Numbered from the stretch's first letter, positions 1 to 7,699 are shown. The stretch is 10,922 bases of DNA from Pseudomonadota bacterium (GCA_023411815.1 JAEYOJ010000005.1:1-10922); one strand, 5' to 3'. Numbers and translations are program-made. Notes: generated from the letters alone by a model not told the origin.

Positions 1-127
1 GAAAATGCTCTGCAAGCCGTGCGTCGGCATGGCTTGCCGCTGGCTTCGGCGTAGGCGCAATTCACTTGCGCCGTAAACGCCGGAGTGGGCGTCTTAAAGG
101 CAATCTGCTCTGGGTCTCGACAGAACG
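1..127. repeat. Non-coding tail with three consecutive inverted repeats
   Basis: No credible gene is seen downstream of the operon terminator. Three dyads follow one another: GCAAGCC/GGCTTGC at 12-18 and 31-37, which extends on the plus strand to an 11-bp stem with one G.U pair and a GTCG loop; GGCGCAA/TTGCGCC at 54-60 and 66-72 with a 5-nt loop; and ACGCC/GGCGT at 77-81 and 88-92. None is followed by a T-run on either strand. A regulatory leader for a gene beyond the edge, a small RNA, or an intergenic repeat element are all possible. Confidence 0.5.
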
Positions 128-155
128 TAAAAGCCCCGGCCTTGCGGCCGGGGCT
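128..155 (-). terminator. Intrinsic terminator of the operon
   Basis: Read on the minus strand, AGCCCCGGCC and GGCCGGGGCT form a perfect 10-bp stem (155-146 with 141-132) closed by a GCAA loop, a GNRA tetraloop. A further G.U pair is possible at 156/131. The stem runs into TTTT then A. The U-run is short, but the stem is very strong and it sits directly after the last gene. On the plus strand no T-run follows, so it appears to act in one direction only. Confidence 0.85.
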
Positions 156-166
156 CGGGTGTGAGG

Positions 167-182
167 GCCTCCGTTAGGAGGC
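167..182 (-). other. Small hairpin between the lutB stop and the terminator
   Basis: GCCTCC and GGAGGC form a 6-bp stem with a TAAC loop, 8 nt after the lutB-lutA stop codon. No T-run follows on the minus strand, so it is not a terminator by itself. It may protect the 3' end of the mRNA or simply be chance in GC-rich DNA. Confidence 0.5.
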
Positions 183-190
183 TGGGGGCG

Positions 191-2350
191 CTATTTTTTC
201 TTGCGGGCCTTGGCCAGCAGCTCCGAGGTGTGCATGACCCGGACCTTGCTGCCCTTGTTATGCAGGCCGCCGCGGATCTGCATGGTGCAGCCGGGGCATT
301 CCGTGACGATAACCTCGGCGCCGGTGGCCTTGATGTTGGCGATTTTCTTGTCCAGCAGTTCCTTGGAGACCTGCGGGAACTTCATGGAGTAGGTGCCGCC
401 GAAGCCGCAGCACACGTGCTCCTCTTCCATGGGCACGAACTCGTGGCCAGAGGCCCTGATAGCCTCGTGCGGCTCTTCCTTTACGTTCATGCCGCGCGCC
501 AGGTGGCACGGGCTGTGGAAGGTGACCTTGCCCTGGCCCTGGTATTCGGCCGGGTCGATCTTGAGCACCTTGGCCATGAACTCGCTCAGGCTGATGACCT
601 TGTCCGCGAACTGCTGGGCCTTGACCGGGATCTTGCCGCCCTCGGTGAGCACGCGCGGATACATCTCCTTGAGGTAGCCGCCACAGGAGGCGCACAGGGT
701 CAGCACGTAATCATACTTGGACTGGTCGAAGGCATTCACGTTCAGCTCGGCCACGTCCTTGGCCGCGTTGAACTCGCCCATCATGCGCACGGGCAGGCCG
801 CAGCAGGTCTGGGCCATGGGGAAGTCGAGCTGCACTCCCTTGCCTTCCAGAAGATCGACGACCGCCTCCAACTGCTCGGGATACACGAAGTCCTGCACGC
901 AGCCGGAGAAGAGGGCTACCTTGTAGCGCGGGTTCGCGGGCGAGACCCTGTGCTTGATCTCGTTCCAGCGATCGCGGAAGGGCTTGTCGGCGATGGCCGG
1001 CAGGGCCCGGAAGTTGTGCTCCTTGGAGAAGATGAGCGGCAGATGGCGCAGGTAGCCCTGATCGGCCTTGAGCGGCTTCTGGGCCAACTTGGCCGTGCGC
1101 AGCAGGCCGTGGAAGAGTGCGCGGTTCTTCAGCACCAGGCCCAGAACCTTGGACTCCGCGGGATGGCCTTCCTCGTTCAGGATGTCGTTGTAGACTTCCT
1201 TGATGATGCGCGGCAGGTCGATGCCCGAAGCACAGATTTCCTTGCAGGCCTGGCAGTTCACGCAGTTCTGCACGAGCGCCTTGGCTTTTTCCTTGCTGTG
1301 GAAGAAGTAGGTCAGGATGAGGCCGATAGCCCCGATGTACACGTCGCCGTACTCGTGGCCGCCCACCAGGCGGTACACGGGACAGACGTTGGCGCAGGCT
1401 CCGCAGCGCACGCAGCGCAGGACTTCCTTGTAGCTTTCGTGCTTGGCCATGCTGCTGCGGCCATTGTCCAGAAAGACAACGTGCATGACCTTCTTCTGGT
1501 CGGGGCACGAGGCGCACTCGTTGGCTCCGGTGATCCAGGTCACGTAGGACGTGATGTTCTGGCCTGTGGCGTTCTTGGGCAGCACGCGGATGATCTTGAG
1601 CGCGTCGTCCAGGGTGGTCGTGAGCTTTTCCAGGCCCACCAGGGCCACGTGCACGCGGGGCAGGGTGGTCACCAGCCGGGCGTTGCCTTCGTTGGTGATG
1701 ATGCCGATGGAGCCGGTCTCGGCCACGGCGAAGTTGGCGCCCGAGATGCCCATGTCGGCTTCCACGTACTTGGCGCGCAGCTCGCGGCGGGCCACCTTGA
1801 CCAGCTTGTCGATGTCGACTTCCTGGGCTGCGCCGGTCACGGCCGAGAAGAGGTCGGCCACCTGATGGCGCGAGAGGTGGATGGCCGGCATGACCATGTG
1901 CGTCGGGCCTTCCTTGCGCAGCTGGATGATCCATTCGCCTAGGTCGGTCTCGGTGACTTCCAGGCCGTACTTTTCAAGGTGATCGTTGAGATGGGTCTCC
2001 TCGGCCGTCATGGACTTGGACTTGAGGACTTTCTTGACCCCGTTCTCCTGGGCTATGCGCGCGATGATCTCGTTGGCCTCGTGGGCGGTCTTGGCCAGAT
2101 GGACCTTGACGCCCAAGGCTCCGGCCTTGCGCTTGAACTCGTCGTACAACTCATCCAGGCGGGCGATGCCGGCGTCCTTGACGCGCGCGACCTCGTTGAT
2201 CAGGGCCTTTACGTCATGGCCCTTGAAGGCGTTGGCTCGGCCCACGGGATAAGCCTTGGCGAACTTGTCCAGGGCTTGGCGTTGGAAGTCGTTGGACAGC
2301 GCGGACTTGATATGCTCGCGGTATTCCTTCAGGTCTTTTGCGTCCTGCAT
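191..2350 (-). CDS. lutB: LutB-LutA fusion, iron-sulfur L-lactate dehydrogenase component
   Basis: This 719-residue protein joins what are separate LutB (about 479 residues) and LutA (about 238) in B. subtilis; the summed length matches. The LUD domain covers about 70-300, with AETGS (210-214) and the LDNGRSSM stretch (294-301). A dicluster ferredoxin domain follows, C313-C316-C319-C323 (then P) and C363-C366-C369-C373 (then A instead of the usual P), with GGHEYGDVY between them (330-338). The LutA-like half begins near 476 and has two CCG domains: C484, C516-C517, C553/C556, then C615 (SPCH), C647-C648, C685/C688. An additional CASC pair (C279, C282) sits late in the LUD domain. With LutC it should oxidise L-lactate to pyruvate in the cytoplasm; the electron acceptor is unknown. 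The start is ATG in a TAATG overlap with lutC, with GGGAGG 10 nt upstream. It is the last gene, ending 36 nt before the terminator stem. Confidence 0.93.
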   Translation of the reverse strand: MQDAKDLKEYREHIKSALSNDFQRQALDKFAKAYPVGRANAFKGHDVKALINEVARVKDAGIARLDELYDEFKRKAGALGVKVHLAKTAHEANEIIARIAQENGVKKVLKSKSMTAEETHLNDHLEKYGLEVTETDLGEWIIQLRKEGPTHMVMPAIHLSRHQVADLFSAVTGAAQEVDIDKLVKVARRELRAKYVEADMGISGANFAVAETGSIGIITNEGNARLVTTLPRVHVALVGLEKLTTTLDDALKIIRVLPKNATGQNITSYVTWITGANECASCPDQKKVMHVVFLDNGRSSMAKHESYKEVLRCVRCGACANVCPVYRLVGGHEYGDVYIGAIGLILTYFFHSKEKAKALVQNCVNCQACKEICASGIDLPRIIKEVYNDILNEEGHPAESKVLGLVLKNRALFHGLLRTAKLAQKPLKADQGYLRHLPLIFSKEHNFRALPAIADKPFRDRWNEIKHRVSPANPRYKVALFSGCVQDFVYPEQLEAVVDLLEGKGVQLDFPMAQTCCGLPVRMMGEFNAAKDVAELNVNAFDQSKYDYVLTLCASCGGYLKEMYPRVLTEGGKIPVKAQQFADKVISLSEFMAKVLKIDPAEYQGQGKVTFHSPCHLARGMNVKEEPHEAIRASGHEFVPMEEEHVCCGFGGTYSMKFPQVSKELLDKKIANIKATGAEVIVTECPGCTMQIRGGLHNKGSKVRVMHTSELLAKARKKK

Positions 2351-2991
2351 TACTTCTTATCCTCCCAAAGCAGCACGTGCAGCTCAAGCGGGCCATGGAC
2401 GCCCAGGGCCAGCACGCGCTCGATATCGGCCGTGCGGCTTGCTCCGGTAACGAAGGCCAGATAGCTGGGGGCCTTGCCGTCCTTGACCATGAGGGCCTTG
2501 AGTTCGGCCTCCAGGGCGTTGGTGGTGGCCCGCAGGGTGGATTTGCGCACGACGGCCACGTGGATTTCGCTGACCATCGTAGCCAATCTAAGATCTTCGC
2601 TGGAAGAGTCCAGGACCACGGAGCCGGTTTCGGCGACGGCGTAGTCGGCGATGGTGAAGCCGATGTCGATGCCTCCGAGGTGTTTGCGCAGACCCGATTC
2701 GATCAGCATGATGCCGCGATCGTCGGCCACCTTCTTGAATTCGGCGAACAGGTTCTTGCGCATGCCGGGCGCGGCGATGATGCGCGCCGCGGGCTTGGTT
2801 TCGCACAGGGCCTCGGCCTTGGGCGACAGGTTCTCCTCGCAGCCCGATACGAGCAGCTGACAGGCCTGCTTCTTCTCGCAGATGTCCACGGCGTATTCGT
2901 AGGCCTCCTTGAGGGTGGCGACCTCGGAAACCTTGGCGGATACCAGTTCCGCCTTCTGTCGGAACAGGTCCGTCATCTCAGTAAGTTGCAT
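2350..2991 (-). CDS. lutC: Lactate utilization protein C (LUD domain)
   Basis: This 213-residue LUD/DUF162 protein is the LutC (LldG) component of the three-part L-lactate dehydrogenase system. The LUD fold carries AETGS (120-124) and a conserved C-terminal block with TGASRTADIE (182-191) and GVHGP (197-201). It is slightly shorter than B. subtilis LutC (240). Four cysteines lie in the N-terminal half (C38, C44, C51, C63) without a recognised ferredoxin pattern. I chose the ATG at 2989-2991 because GGGGAGG lies 4 nt upstream. The reading frame stays open to a GTG at 3033, but that codon is inside a hairpin, has no ribosome binding site and adds an un-LutC-like MGNVRRRHLPWGGN leader. The stop overlaps the next start (TAATG), so it is translationally coupled to the LutB-LutA fusion. 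Its exact biochemical role is not settled for the family. Confidence 0.93.
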   Translation of the reverse strand: MQLTEMTDLFRQKAELVSAKVSEVATLKEAYEYAVDICEKKQACQLLVSGCEENLSPKAEALCETKPAARIIAAPGMRKNLFAEFKKVADDRGIMLIESGLRKHLGGIDIGFTIADYAVAETGSVVLDSSSEDLRLATMVSEIHVAVVRKSTLRATTNALEAELKALMVKDGKAPSYLAFVTGASRTADIERVLALGVHGPLELHVLLWEDKK

Positions 2992-2995
2992 ATTT

Positions 2996-3002
2996 CCTCC
3001 CC
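2996..3002 (-). promoter_or_regulatory. Ribosome binding site that fixes the lutC start
   Basis: GGGGAGG lies 4 nt before the ATG at 2989-2991. It is the only good Shine-Dalgarno sequence near this frame and rules against the in-frame GTG at 3031-3033. Confidence 0.8.
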
Positions 3003-3011
3003 AGGGTAGAT

Positions 3012-3040
3012 GCCGCCGGCGGACATTGCCCACCGGCGGC
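3012..3040 (-). other. GC-rich hairpin between ackA and lutC
   Basis: On the minus-strand RNA, GCCGCCGGUGG pairs with CCGCCGGCGGC to give an 11-bp stem (one U.G pair) with a 7-nt GCAAUGU loop. It begins 11 nt after the ackA stop and ends 9 nt before the lutC ribosome binding site. AUCUACC follows, not a U-run, so it is not a normal terminator. It also covers the alternative GTG that would lengthen lutC. Confidence 0.72.
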
Positions 3041-3051
3041 GGACAGCGGGG

Positions 3052-4263
3052 CTAGCCCGCCTTGATGAGATCCATGACTTGCGTGGCGATCTCGAGCTCT
3101 TCGTTGGTCGGTACGACGAAAACCTTGACCCGGCTGCCAGATTTGCTCAGGTCGCGGGCGCCCTTGGCGCGCTTGAGATTCACCGCGGAGTCGATGGCGA
3201 TGCCGAGGGCTTCCAAGCCCTCACAGCTTTTTTCCCGCACATGCTCGTCATTTTCACCGATGCCGGCCGTAAAGGCAAGGGCATCCACGTTGCCGAGCAC
3301 CGCGTAGTACGCACCGATGTAGTGCTTGATGCGGTAGCAGAACATGTCGAAGGCGAGCTGAGCCCGCGCGTCGCCCTTTTCACGCGCCGCGTGCACGTCG
3401 CGCATGTCGTTGAAGCCGCACACGCCCTTCAAACCGCTCTGCTTGTTCATGACATGATCCATCTCCTGGATGGACAAGTCCTTTTGGCTGGCCAGGAAAG
3501 GCAGGATGGCCGGGTCGATGTCGCCGCAGCGGGTACCCATCATGAGACCGGCCAGTGGCGTGAGGCCCATGGACGTGTCCACGCACTTGCCCTGGCGCAC
3601 CGCCGCCATGGAGCAGCCGTTGCCCAGATGCAGGGTGATGATGTTGCACTCCTGCAAAGGTTTGCCCAGGAGCTTGGCCGTTTCCTTGGCCACATAGAAG
3701 TGCGATGTGCCATGGAAGCCGTAGCGCCGGACCTTGAGCTCGGAATAGTACTCGTAGGGCAGGGCGTAGGTGTAGGCCTCGGGCGGCATGGTCTGGTGGA
3801 AGGCCGTATCGAAGACCACTACCTGCGGTATGCCCGGGAAGAGCTTGCGCGATTCCTCGATGCCGACGATATGACCGGGGTTGTGCAGCGGCGCGAGGGG
3901 CGCGACTTCCTTGATTTTGGCGAGAACCGCGTCGTCCACCAGCGTGGGGGCGCTGAAGTACGCTGCGCCCTGCACGATGCGGTGTCCCACGGCATCGATA
4001 TCGGAGGTGGCTTTGACCACGCCTTTGCCCGGCTCGGTGAGCAGCTCGGCGACGAGGCCCATGCCGGTCTTGTGGTCCGGGATGGGCAGTTCGCGGACCG
4101 TTTCGGTCTCCCGCGCGCTGTCCGGGGCGTTCTTGTGCTTGATCCTGCCCGTGGCTTCGCCGATGCGTTCCACCAGTCCCGTGGCCAGAACGGAGCCGGT
4201 AGCCAGGTCCAGGAGCTGGTACTTGATGGAGGAACTCCCCGAATTGATGACCAGTACGTTCAT
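3052..4263 (-). CDS. ackA: Acetate kinase
   Basis: Acetate kinase transfers phosphate from acetyl phosphate to ADP, giving acetate and ATP; in a lactate-oxidising sulfate reducer this is the main substrate-level phosphorylation step. The 403-residue length is typical. All expected catalytic residues are present with a constant +4 offset from the Methanosarcina enzyme: N7 in NSGSSSIKY (7-15), R95 (GHRIVQG), D152 (VFDTAFH), H184 (YGFHGTSH), R245 (MGTRCGDIDP) and E388 (TNEE). The nucleotide-binding GNG (214-216) and GIGEN (334-338) motifs are also intact. The ATG is preceded by AAGGA 6 nt upstream, formed partly by the pta stop codon, which suggests coupled translation. It ends in TAG. A 60-nt gap with a strong hairpin follows before lutC; as I recall, D. 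vulgaris has an extra small hypothetical gene at this place, and none is seen here. Confidence 0.97.
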   Translation of the reverse strand: MNVLVINSGSSSIKYQLLDLATGSVLATGLVERIGEATGRIKHKNAPDSARETETVRELPIPDHKTGMGLVAELLTEPGKGVVKATSDIDAVGHRIVQGAAYFSAPTLVDDAVLAKIKEVAPLAPLHNPGHIVGIEESRKLFPGIPQVVVFDTAFHQTMPPEAYTYALPYEYYSELKVRRYGFHGTSHFYVAKETAKLLGKPLQECNIITLHLGNGCSMAAVRQGKCVDTSMGLTPLAGLMMGTRCGDIDPAILPFLASQKDLSIQEMDHVMNKQSGLKGVCGFNDMRDVHAAREKGDARAQLAFDMFCYRIKHYIGAYYAVLGNVDALAFTAGIGENDEHVREKSCEGLEALGIAIDSAVNLKRAKGARDLSKSGSRVKVFVVPTNEELEIATQVMDLIKAG

Positions 4264-4272
4264 TGCTCTTCC

Positions 4273-6381
4273 TTAGCAGACTTTGGATTTGGACGGCTTG
4301 GACTGGGCCTGGATGGCCGTGATGGCCACGGTATTGACGATGTCAGGCACGGTGCAGCCGCGGGAGAGGTCATTGACCGGCTTGTTCAGGCCTTGCAGCA
4401 CGGGGCCGATGGCCACGGCTCCGGCTGCGCGCTGCACGGCCTTGTAGGTGTTGTTGCCCGTGTTGAGATCCGGGAAGATGAATACGGTGGCCTGTCCGGC
4501 GACAGCGCTGCCTGGCAGCTTGGTCTGGGCTACTTCGGGGTCGATGGCCGCGTCGTACTGCAGCGGACCCTCGATGAGCAGCTCAGGAGCCTTTTCCTTG
4601 GCGATGCGCGTAGCCTCGATAACCTTCTCGACCTCCTCGCCCTTGCCCGAGGTTCCGGTGGAGTAGGACAACATGGCGACGCGCGGGACTACGCCGAATA
4701 TCTCGGCCGTATGCGCGGACTGAATTGCTATCTCCGCGAGCTGCGGGGCGGTCGGGTTGGGCACCACGGCGCAATCGCCGAACACGAGCACGCGGTCCTT
4801 GAGACACATGAGGAACACGCTGGAAACCGTGGAAATGCCCGGCTTGGTCTTGATGAACTCGAAGGCGGGCCGGATGGTTTGCTGCGTGGTGGTGATGGAG
4901 CCCGAGACCATGCCGTCGGCATGATCCTTGTGGACCATCATGGTCCCGAAATAGGTCGGATCGGACATGAGGTCGCGGGCCAGCTCCAGGCTGATGCCCT
5001 TGTGCTTGCGCAGCTCGTAGTACGTGTTCACGTACTCCTCGAAAAGGGGCGACCTGACGGGATCGACGAGGTTGGCGCCGTTCAGGTTCAGGTCGAGCTG
5101 CGAAATCTTTGTGCGCACCTTGCTTTCGTCGCCAAGCAGAGTCAGGTCGGCCACGCCGCGACGCAGGAGAATGTCCGCGGCCTGCAGGATGCGGTCTGAC
5201 GTTCCCTCGGGCAGCACGATATGCTGTCTGGCGCTCTTGGCCATCTGGATGAGGCTGTACTCGAACATCTTGGGCGTGATCTTGGTCGGACAGGCGGCGA
5301 TGAGGCGGCCGCGCAGCTCCTCCGTGTCCACGCACTGCTCGAAGGAGCCCAGTGCGGTCTGGATCTTCTTCTGGTCCTCGGGCTCGATCTTGCCGTACAG
5401 GTCCGTGAGCACCTGGGCGGTCTTGTATGTATGGTCCTTGACCAGCAGCACGGGCAGGGGCACGCCGGTCCAGCCCTCGATGAGCTTGGCCACGTTCTTG
5501 GAGGGCCGCAGGCCCCCGGTGAGCACCAGGCCGGCCACGTCCGGGAACGCGGCCGAGGAGCGCGAGGCGAAGGTGGACAGGATTATGTCTGATCGGTCGC
5601 CCGGAGTGATGACCAGGCTGCTCTTGCCGACGTAGTCCAGGAAGTTGCCCACCTGCATGGCCGCGATGACATAGTCGTCGACCAGGGTTTCAAGGCGATC
5701 CTGGCCGTAGAGCACTTCCGCGCCGAGCCACTTCTGGACCTCGGCCACGCTGGGCTTGCCCAGGGAGGCCATCTCGGGAATGACATAGAAGAGCATGCCC
5801 TTGGCTGCCTTGCGCAGCTCGGACAATACCCGTCTGGCGTCCCTGATGTCGGCGCGGTTGATAACTACGGCCAGGATCTCCGTGCCTTTTTGCAGGTAAG
5901 TGTCCATGGCCAGATGCGTGGAGCTGATGATCTCCTCCTCGCTCTTGTTCTGAGCGTTGGAGACCAGCAACACCGGGCATCCGAGGTTTGAGGCGATTAC
6001 AGCGTTGATGTCGAACTCGAAGGCAGGGTCGCCGCCGAGGAAATCCGTGCCCTCAAGGAGCACGAAGTCGTAGCGGGATTCCAAGTCCTTGTACTTGTTG
6101 AGGATGGTCTCCAGCATGGCCGTATGCTGGCCTTTGTTCACCAGATCGCGGGCCTCTTGGATCGTATAGGCGTAGGCGTCCTCATACCGCATGCCCAGGT
6201 AGAACTGGGAAAGGATGAGGTTGATGTCGTGATCCTTCTTGGTCTTGGACGGCGTGCTGATGATGGGCCTGAAGAAGGCCACGCGCTGCACGTCGCGCAG
6301 CAGGAGCTGCATGACACCGAGCACGATGGCCGACTTGCCTGTACGGCTTTCGGTACCGGTGATGTACAAGTTCTTGGACAT
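4273..6381 (-). CDS. pta: Phosphate acetyltransferase, long form
   Basis: Phosphotransacetylase converts acetyl-CoA and phosphate to acetyl phosphate and CoA, linking lactate oxidation to ATP formation by AckA. At 702 residues it is the long, E. coli-like form. The N-terminal BioD-like P-loop domain (about 1-215) begins with GTESRTGKS (9-17). A DRTGG-type domain follows (about 216-330, with VLTGG at 286-290). The catalytic PTA_PTB domain covers about 372-695, with FGDCAVVPNPTA (534-545), SYSTGTSG (572-579) and NDLSRGCTVPD (670-680); S673, R674 and D680 align with active-site residues of the Methanosarcina enzyme. The ATG has GGAGG 4 nt upstream. It ends in TAA 9 nt before ackA, and the ackA ribosome binding site overlaps this stop. 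The family call is very secure. The N-terminal domain is usually regulatory or structural in this form. Confidence 0.97.
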   Translation of the reverse strand: MSKNLYITGTESRTGKSAIVLGVMQLLLRDVQRVAFFRPIISTPSKTKKDHDINLILSQFYLGMRYEDAYAYTIQEARDLVNKGQHTAMLETILNKYKDLESRYDFVLLEGTDFLGGDPAFEFDINAVIASNLGCPVLLVSNAQNKSEEEIISSTHLAMDTYLQKGTEILAVVINRADIRDARRVLSELRKAAKGMLFYVIPEMASLGKPSVAEVQKWLGAEVLYGQDRLETLVDDYVIAAMQVGNFLDYVGKSSLVITPGDRSDIILSTFASRSSAAFPDVAGLVLTGGLRPSKNVAKLIEGWTGVPLPVLLVKDHTYKTAQVLTDLYGKIEPEDQKKIQTALGSFEQCVDTEELRGRLIAACPTKITPKMFEYSLIQMAKSARQHIVLPEGTSDRILQAADILLRRGVADLTLLGDESKVRTKISQLDLNLNGANLVDPVRSPLFEEYVNTYYELRKHKGISLELARDLMSDPTYFGTMMVHKDHADGMVSGSITTTQQTIRPAFEFIKTKPGISTVSSVFLMCLKDRVLVFGDCAVVPNPTAPQLAEIAIQSAHTAEIFGVVPRVAMLSYSTGTSGKGEEVEKVIEATRIAKEKAPELLIEGPLQYDAAIDPEVAQTKLPGSAVAGQATVFIFPDLNTGNNTYKAVQRAAGAVAIGPVLQGLNKPVNDLSRGCTVPDIVNTVAITAIQAQSKPSKSKVC

Positions 6382-6397
6382 GCTGCCTCCGAGCAGA

Positions 6398-7684
6398 TTA
6401 GCCTAGCGATTCCGCGTAGAGTTCCATTACGTGCCGTACGCGGCAGCGGGCGCCCTTCTGGGAGAGCATGTCCGTGATCTGGAGCATGCAGGCCGGGCAT
6501 CCGGTTGCCACGGTTTCAGCGCCGCTGGCGATAATGTTCTCAGCCTTGCGGCCGCCGATGCGAGCCGAAACGTCATAATGTTGCAGGTTGAAGCTGCCGC
6601 CGCAACCGCAACAGGTACCCGCATCCGCCATTTCCTTGAAGGCGTATCCGGGCAGTCCGGCCAGAAGGGCGCGGGGCTGGGCGGTTATGCCGAAGGAGTT
6701 CTTGAGGTGGCAGGGATCATGGTAGGTGACGGTCTTGCCGCCACCGGCCTGCTTCTCGGGCTTGACGCCGAGGACATCCACCAGGAACTGGTTCACGTCC
6801 ATGGTCTTGTCCGATATTTCGCGCAGCTGGCCGCGGGAGTCGAAGCGATCGGCCATGCGCGGCCAGAGCTTGCGAATCGTCGCGGTGCAGGTGGCGCAAG
6901 CCGTAACGAAGTAGTCGAACTTGCCCTTGCTGAAGACATCCAGGTTGAGCGCCACGAGCTTCTGGAATGTGTCCGTGTCGCCGCTGGACAGGGCCGGAAT
7001 GCCGCAACAGGCCTGATTGGGCGGCATGTACACGCCCACCCCGTGGTGATCCATGACCTTGAGCACAGCCTGGGCCACGTTGGGGAATATCTTGTCCATC
7101 ACGCAGCCGGGGAAGAAGGCCACGCGCAGTCCGCTCTTGCCCGCCGGGGTGTCCAGGCTCGGCACGATCTTGTGGAACGGCTTCTCGGCCAGACCCTTGA
7201 AGTGTCGGTCGCCCACGATGGGCGCCTGGAAGCGCGCGCAGGACGAACCCAGCAGGTCGTTCACTTCCTTGGTGAACAGCTTCTGGAACTTGGCTCCGAA
7301 GGAGAGCAGCTGGTTGAACAGCCTGGGATTGGACAGCAGGCCGCGGAAGATTGCCTTCTTGGCCGGCGACAAGCCCAGGTAGCCCGTGAGGATGGCCCTG
7401 GCCTTGAAGAAGATGTCCAGAACCTTGACGCCGCTCGGGCAGTTGGCCTCGCAGGTGCCGCACAAAAGGCAGCGGTCCAGGCGTTCCTTGACACCGTCGG
7501 GGTCCTTGATGATTTCGCTGGCCAGACCATCCAGCAGGGCGATCTTGCCGCGGGCCACGTCCACCTCGCGCCCGGTCTGGGCGAAGAGGGGACATACGGC
7601 CTGGCACATGCCGCAGCGCATGCAGCCCACGAGCTGATCGTCCAGCTCCTTGAGCATGCCCGCTAATTCTTGAATATCAGCCAC
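6398..7684 (-). CDS. glcF: Iron-sulfur subunit of lactate/glycolate dehydrogenase, GlcF type
   Basis: This 428-residue partner of GlcD should carry electrons from its flavin to an unidentified acceptor. An N-terminal dicluster ferredoxin domain has two complete [4Fe-4S] motifs, C21-C24-C27-C31 and C72-C75-C78-C82, each followed by proline. Two cysteine-rich CCG domains follow: the first with C194, C226-C227 and C263/C266, the second with C325 (DPCH), C358-C359 and C396/C399. An extra cysteine, C361, turns the second CCG motif into CCGCGG. No membrane segment is seen. The start is GTG at 7682-7684, chosen because AGGAGGGG lies 6 nt upstream; the next candidate (Met10) would lose conserved N-terminal sequence and has no such site. 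The gap to glcD is 12 nt and to pta 16 nt. CCG-domain proteins also include GlpC, HdrD and LutA, but the size and pairing with glcD point to GlcF. Confidence 0.92.
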   Translation of the reverse strand: MADIQELAGMLKELDDQLVGCMRCGMCQAVCPLFAQTGREVDVARGKIALLDGLASEIIKDPDGVKERLDRCLLCGTCEANCPSGVKVLDIFFKARAILTGYLGLSPAKKAIFRGLLSNPRLFNQLLSFGAKFQKLFTKEVNDLLGSSCARFQAPIVGDRHFKGLAEKPFHKIVPSLDTPAGKSGLRVAFFPGCVMDKIFPNVAQAVLKVMDHHGVGVYMPPNQACCGIPALSSGDTDTFQKLVALNLDVFSKGKFDYFVTACATCTATIRKLWPRMADRFDSRGQLREISDKTMDVNQFLVDVLGVKPEKQAGGGKTVTYHDPCHLKNSFGITAQPRALLAGLPGYAFKEMADAGTCCGCGGSFNLQHYDVSARIGGRKAENIIASGAETVATGCPACMLQITDMLSQKGARCRVRHVMELYAESLG

Positions 7685-7690
7685 GTCGTG

Positions 7691-7699
7691 CCCCTCCTA
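7691..7699 (-). promoter_or_regulatory. Ribosome binding site of glcF overlapping the glcD stop
   Basis: TAGGAGGGG includes the TAG stop of glcD and lies 6 nt before the GTG at 7682-7684. The arrangement supports the GTG start and suggests that ribosomes finishing glcD restart on glcF, keeping the two subunits in step. Confidence 0.8.

Noticed and set aside
161..1942. A 593-codon open frame on the plus strand opposite the LutB-LutA gene
   Set aside because: Same antisense shadow pattern; the minus-strand frame has all ferredoxin and CCG cysteines, and the plus frame runs through the operon's 3' end without its own signals.
2992..3033. Longer lutC starting at the GTG at 3031-3033
   Set aside because: No ribosome binding site, the codon lies inside a strong hairpin, and the added 14 residues do not look like LutC. 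The ATG at 2991 has GGGGAGG at good spacing.
3010..5199. A 729-codon open frame on the plus strand opposite ackA and pta
   Set aside because: It is antisense to two genes with complete catalytic motifs. Its translation is rich in His, Gly, Asp, Val and Leu with no recognisable domain, as expected from the reverse of GC-biased codons.
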